Assembly (NCBI GenBank): GCA_045603485.1
Contig: JAZUMF010000077.1
Coordinates: forward strand, 47,609-111,608
Reading direction: 5' to 3'
DNA length: 64,000 bases
Source of the DNA: RGIG5952 sp045603485
Lineage (GTDB): Bacteria; Verrucomicrobiota; Kiritimatiellia; RFP12; JAAYLN01
In this document: positions 62,477 through 64,000 of the stretch, in pieces
How positions within the stretch are numbered: the stretch's first letter is position 1
How the letters are laid out: each line of letters starts with the position of its first letter
Notes under the pieces: generated by a model
What the model saw: the letters and a program-made list of their open reading frames with translations, nothing else
Told to the model about the DNA's origin: nothing
Database searches by the model: none
Made by a program: the position numbers and the translations under genes

Positions 62477-62721
62477 ACGCCGATTTCTTGATGCCGCGGA
62501 TTGCGCCCGTGTCCATCTTGGTGAAGCTGAAACATTTATTTAATGTTGCCAATTCCAATGTTGCCAGTTATCAATTGTTTCATCATGCCGCCCTCCATCA
62601 TTGAAAATTGAATTTGGCTACTGGCAACATTTACACACTGGTAACATTTCTGCAAACGCACATCCAACCGGACGGTCTCGTCTGGCTGATAGACGACAAT
62701 CTGGTTTTCACTCACACTCAT
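62466..62721 (-). pseudogene. Scar of another RhuM-PLD gene
   Basis: The first 23 codons of a RhuM gene (MSVSENQIVVYQPDETVRLD) run into the leader seen before DUF1016 (AAATGTTACCAG...GCGGCATGATG). After about 60 bases comes the last part of a PLD tail in another frame (CFSFTKMDTGAIRGIKKSAF, matching CFGFTKMDTGEIERIKKVAF of the ORF6N-PLD protein). The middle of both genes is deleted. Confidence 0.8.
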
Positions 62722-62985
62722 ATCATACTGATTCTATGCCGATATTATATCATTTTTGAGTGAATGAGTGATATTTCATCCTTAAAGACGTCAAAACCAA
62801 CAGCCCACGAATCAACACAAATCGACACGAATAAACTTGTGTGAATCTGTGCGGATTTATGGATTGTAACATCTTCTGCATGTTTCTACACCTGAATAAC
62901 TCCGATAGTTACAATAGCAACCTCTCATCCCGTCCGTAAGCGCAATAAAGAAACGAAATGCTAATTTCTCGCCGTTTGAAGCTTC

Positions 62986-63285
62986 TTACCACCGCATTTT
63001 TAAAAATGTGAGGGTAAGATTGTACACAACAAACATATTGGAGATTCGGCAAACTTCAACCTTCCGTTGCGCCGCTCGCCGGATGTCATATCGCGACGGA
63101 GACGCACTCCGTTTCGGGAAGCGCGGCCTTAAGCGCGCGAATCGCCATCGTCATCGGTATTGTCTCGGGTTTCATACTCTCCTTTCTTTTTTTCACTCGC
63201 AACTTATCAACCGAAACGAGCCATCAAAAACCTACGTATAACTTTCGCCACAGCAACTACCGCATTTTACAAAATGCGGTGGTAA
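62986..63285. mobile_element. 300-bp element with palindromic inverted ends
   Basis: The left end TTACCACCGCATTTT followed by TAAAAATG and the right end (reverse complement) TTACCACCGCATTTTGTAAAATG are inverted copies, each also a near palindrome. The right one contains the perfect stem ACCGCATTTT/AAAATGCGGT (63259-63280). No clear target duplication is seen. It resembles a small non-autonomous element. Confidence 0.55.
63086..63175 (-). CDS. 29-aa reading frame with good ribosome site
   Basis: ATG at 63175 preceded by AAAGGAGAGT. The frame reads MKPETIPMTMAIRALKAALP, then a short end and TGA at 63086. It could be a small peptide or the truncated start of a gene that was cut when the flanking element formed. 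No similarity recognised. Confidence 0.3.
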   Translation of the reverse strand: MKPETIPMTMAIRALKAALPETECVSVAI

Positions 63286-63355
63286 CCATAGCCCCTCGTC
63301 CGCCACTGAAAACATCCGCCTTCATCAGGCATTTAGAATTTTCCTCAGATAAGTC

Positions 63356-64000
63356 TTATCTCGTCTCTTCCTTGACCGTCATGCCCATTTCAGGCGAAGC
63401 GTCGTCAAGAAGATCTGCCTGTACAGCGCCATTGCGCCAAACAACCGGCGTTAAATGAACATCGAGATTTTCGTCCTTGATTACGATAAGCGAGACAGAA
63501 TGTTTGATTTCGCGCTTGACGCCGTCCTGATCGGGCGATGAGACGAAAAGCTGCAGCCCTAAGTCATCCGCGAATGCCAAGAGCTGATCGCGCCGCGCCG
63601 CGTCGATTCCGTAAAACGCTTCATCAAACAGAATCGGCGAAGCTTTAGGCATGTCTGCGGCAGTACCGCCATGATAAAGGAATTCTGCGACAGTCAAGAT
63701 GAGTAAATAGTTAGGAACCGCCTGTTCACCGCCTGAGCCCATGCTCTTGACCTTGCGGTCGATAACGCGTCCTTCCTCGTTTTCCGTCACGACCTTAAGC
63801 TCAAACCTGAACCATCTGCGATAATCGAAAATCGGCGGAATCTCGTCGATTTCGGCATTAAGAATCTCCTCGCGATGATAAGAAAGATAATCCCTGAGCT
63901 CATCTTTCTCATCACCTGAATCAAGCGCATACCCTTTTCGAACAAGTTCAACAAAATGCTCGTACTCCGGAACCGGCGTTATGCCGAACTGATAGCGATT
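63356..64000 (-). CDS. MukB/JetC-like SMC ATPase, C-terminal end only
   Basis: 215 codons of the C-terminus; the start lies beyond the right edge. SMGSGGEQAVPNYLLILTVAEF (about 85 residues into the visible part) is the ABC signature region, and PILFDEAFYGIDAARRDQLLAFADDLGLQL is a Walker B with D-loop of the SbcC/MukB-like group. This group includes JetC of Wadjet plasmid-defence systems and TIGR02680-type proteins. In Wadjet operons jetD follows jetC; here the sequence downstream holds no such gene, so it may be an incomplete Wadjet or a different SMC-based system. The upstream genes (out of view) would decide. Confidence 0.8.
   Translation of the reverse strand, partial: NRYQFGITPVPEYEHFVELVRKGYALDSGDEKDELRDYLSYHREEILNAEIDEIPPIFDYRRWFRFELKVVTENEEGRVIDRKVKSMGSGGEQAVPNYLLILTVAEFLYHGGTAADMPKASPILFDEAFYGIDAARRDQLLAFADDLGLQLFVSSPDQDGVKREIKHSVSLIVIKDENLDVHLTPVVWRNGAVQADLLDDASPEMGMTVKEETR

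Larger units (their letters stand above)
62722..63355. other. Non-coding region with terminal-inverted-repeat element
   Basis: No substantial gene. 62722-62985 contains only the -10-like box of the RhuM scar (GATATAATATC near 62747). The rest is mostly the element at 62986-63285. Confidence 0.5.

Overview
The window is a 64 kb piece of a bacterial chromosome. It most resembles an uncultured member of the PVC group (Kiritimatiellota/Lentisphaerota-like). This rests on the gut-type 'choice-of-anchor Q' beta-helix surface protein, the LA_2272-type surface repeat protein, the divergent rpoB/rpoC, and the mix of RhuM, GxxExxY, RAYT and type I-like restriction genes. The assignment is an inference from gene content, not from a phylogenetic marker search. 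Nearly every gene is on the minus strand, so the transcription order runs from high to low coordinates. The only confident plus-strand gene is the RhuM-PLD gene at 13391-14335.

Region A (1-10.9 kb) is a type VII-secretion-like cluster. In transcription order it holds an RHH regulator pair, a secreted LA_2272-like protein, a small membrane protein, two WXG100-sized helical proteins, a coiled-coil protein, a 1269-aa EssC/FtsK-like ATPase, a second 592-aa FtsK-like ATPase, two von Willebrand A (TerY-like) proteins (one lacks the second half of the domain) and a PP2C phosphatase that runs off the left edge. This joins the TerY-phosphatase signalling set to a WXG100/FtsK export apparatus. Region B (11-14.7 kb) holds a membrane-anchored coiled-coil protein and a RhuM-PLD gene between two copies of a palindromic repeat.

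Region C (14.6-33.2 kb) is the conserved core: rpmG, tRNA-Trp, secE, nusG, rplK, rplA, rplJ, rplL, rpoB, rpoC and yajC. It continues co-directionally into a His/Ser-rich membrane protein, an outer-membrane-type protein, a class I methyltransferase, an HNH nuclease and an ECF-like sigma factor. Upstream of rpmG is a large beta-helix surface protein with its own promoter.

Region D (33.2-64 kb) is a dense defence and mobile-DNA island. From right to left it has the C-terminus of a MukB/JetC-like SMC ATPase and an array of RhuM/ORF6N proteins fused to phospholipase-D-like domains. A DUF1016 (YhcG) nuclease gene sits inside one of these. Next come a restriction operon (TrlF ATPase, AlbA_2 protein, nuclease-methylase, frameshifted specificity subunit, RadC), YozE-like, classical RhuM, a sigma-54 activator with RhuM-Fic, a macrodomain protein with a tandem DUF262 pair and a PLD nuclease, a PD-(D/E)xK nuclease with a minimal DnaE-type polymerase core, a RAYT with REP palindromes, and a second nuclease whose 3' end was cut off by a 580-bp MITE-like insertion (31-bp terminal inverted repeats and a perfect 8-bp target duplication). 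Many genes overlap by ATGA or TAATG, so they are probably translated in coupled sets. Debris of macrodomain, PLD, GxxExxY, AlbA_2 and RhuM genes shows repeated rearrangement.

The most unusual observations are the T7SS-like/TerY/PP2C cluster with its 156-bp near-identical patch shared by the two ATPases, the modular RhuM family with its gene-in-gene insertion, the MITE that gave a nuclease gene a new stop codon, and the DnaE core that lacks both PHP metal ligands and the C-terminal clamp-binding region.
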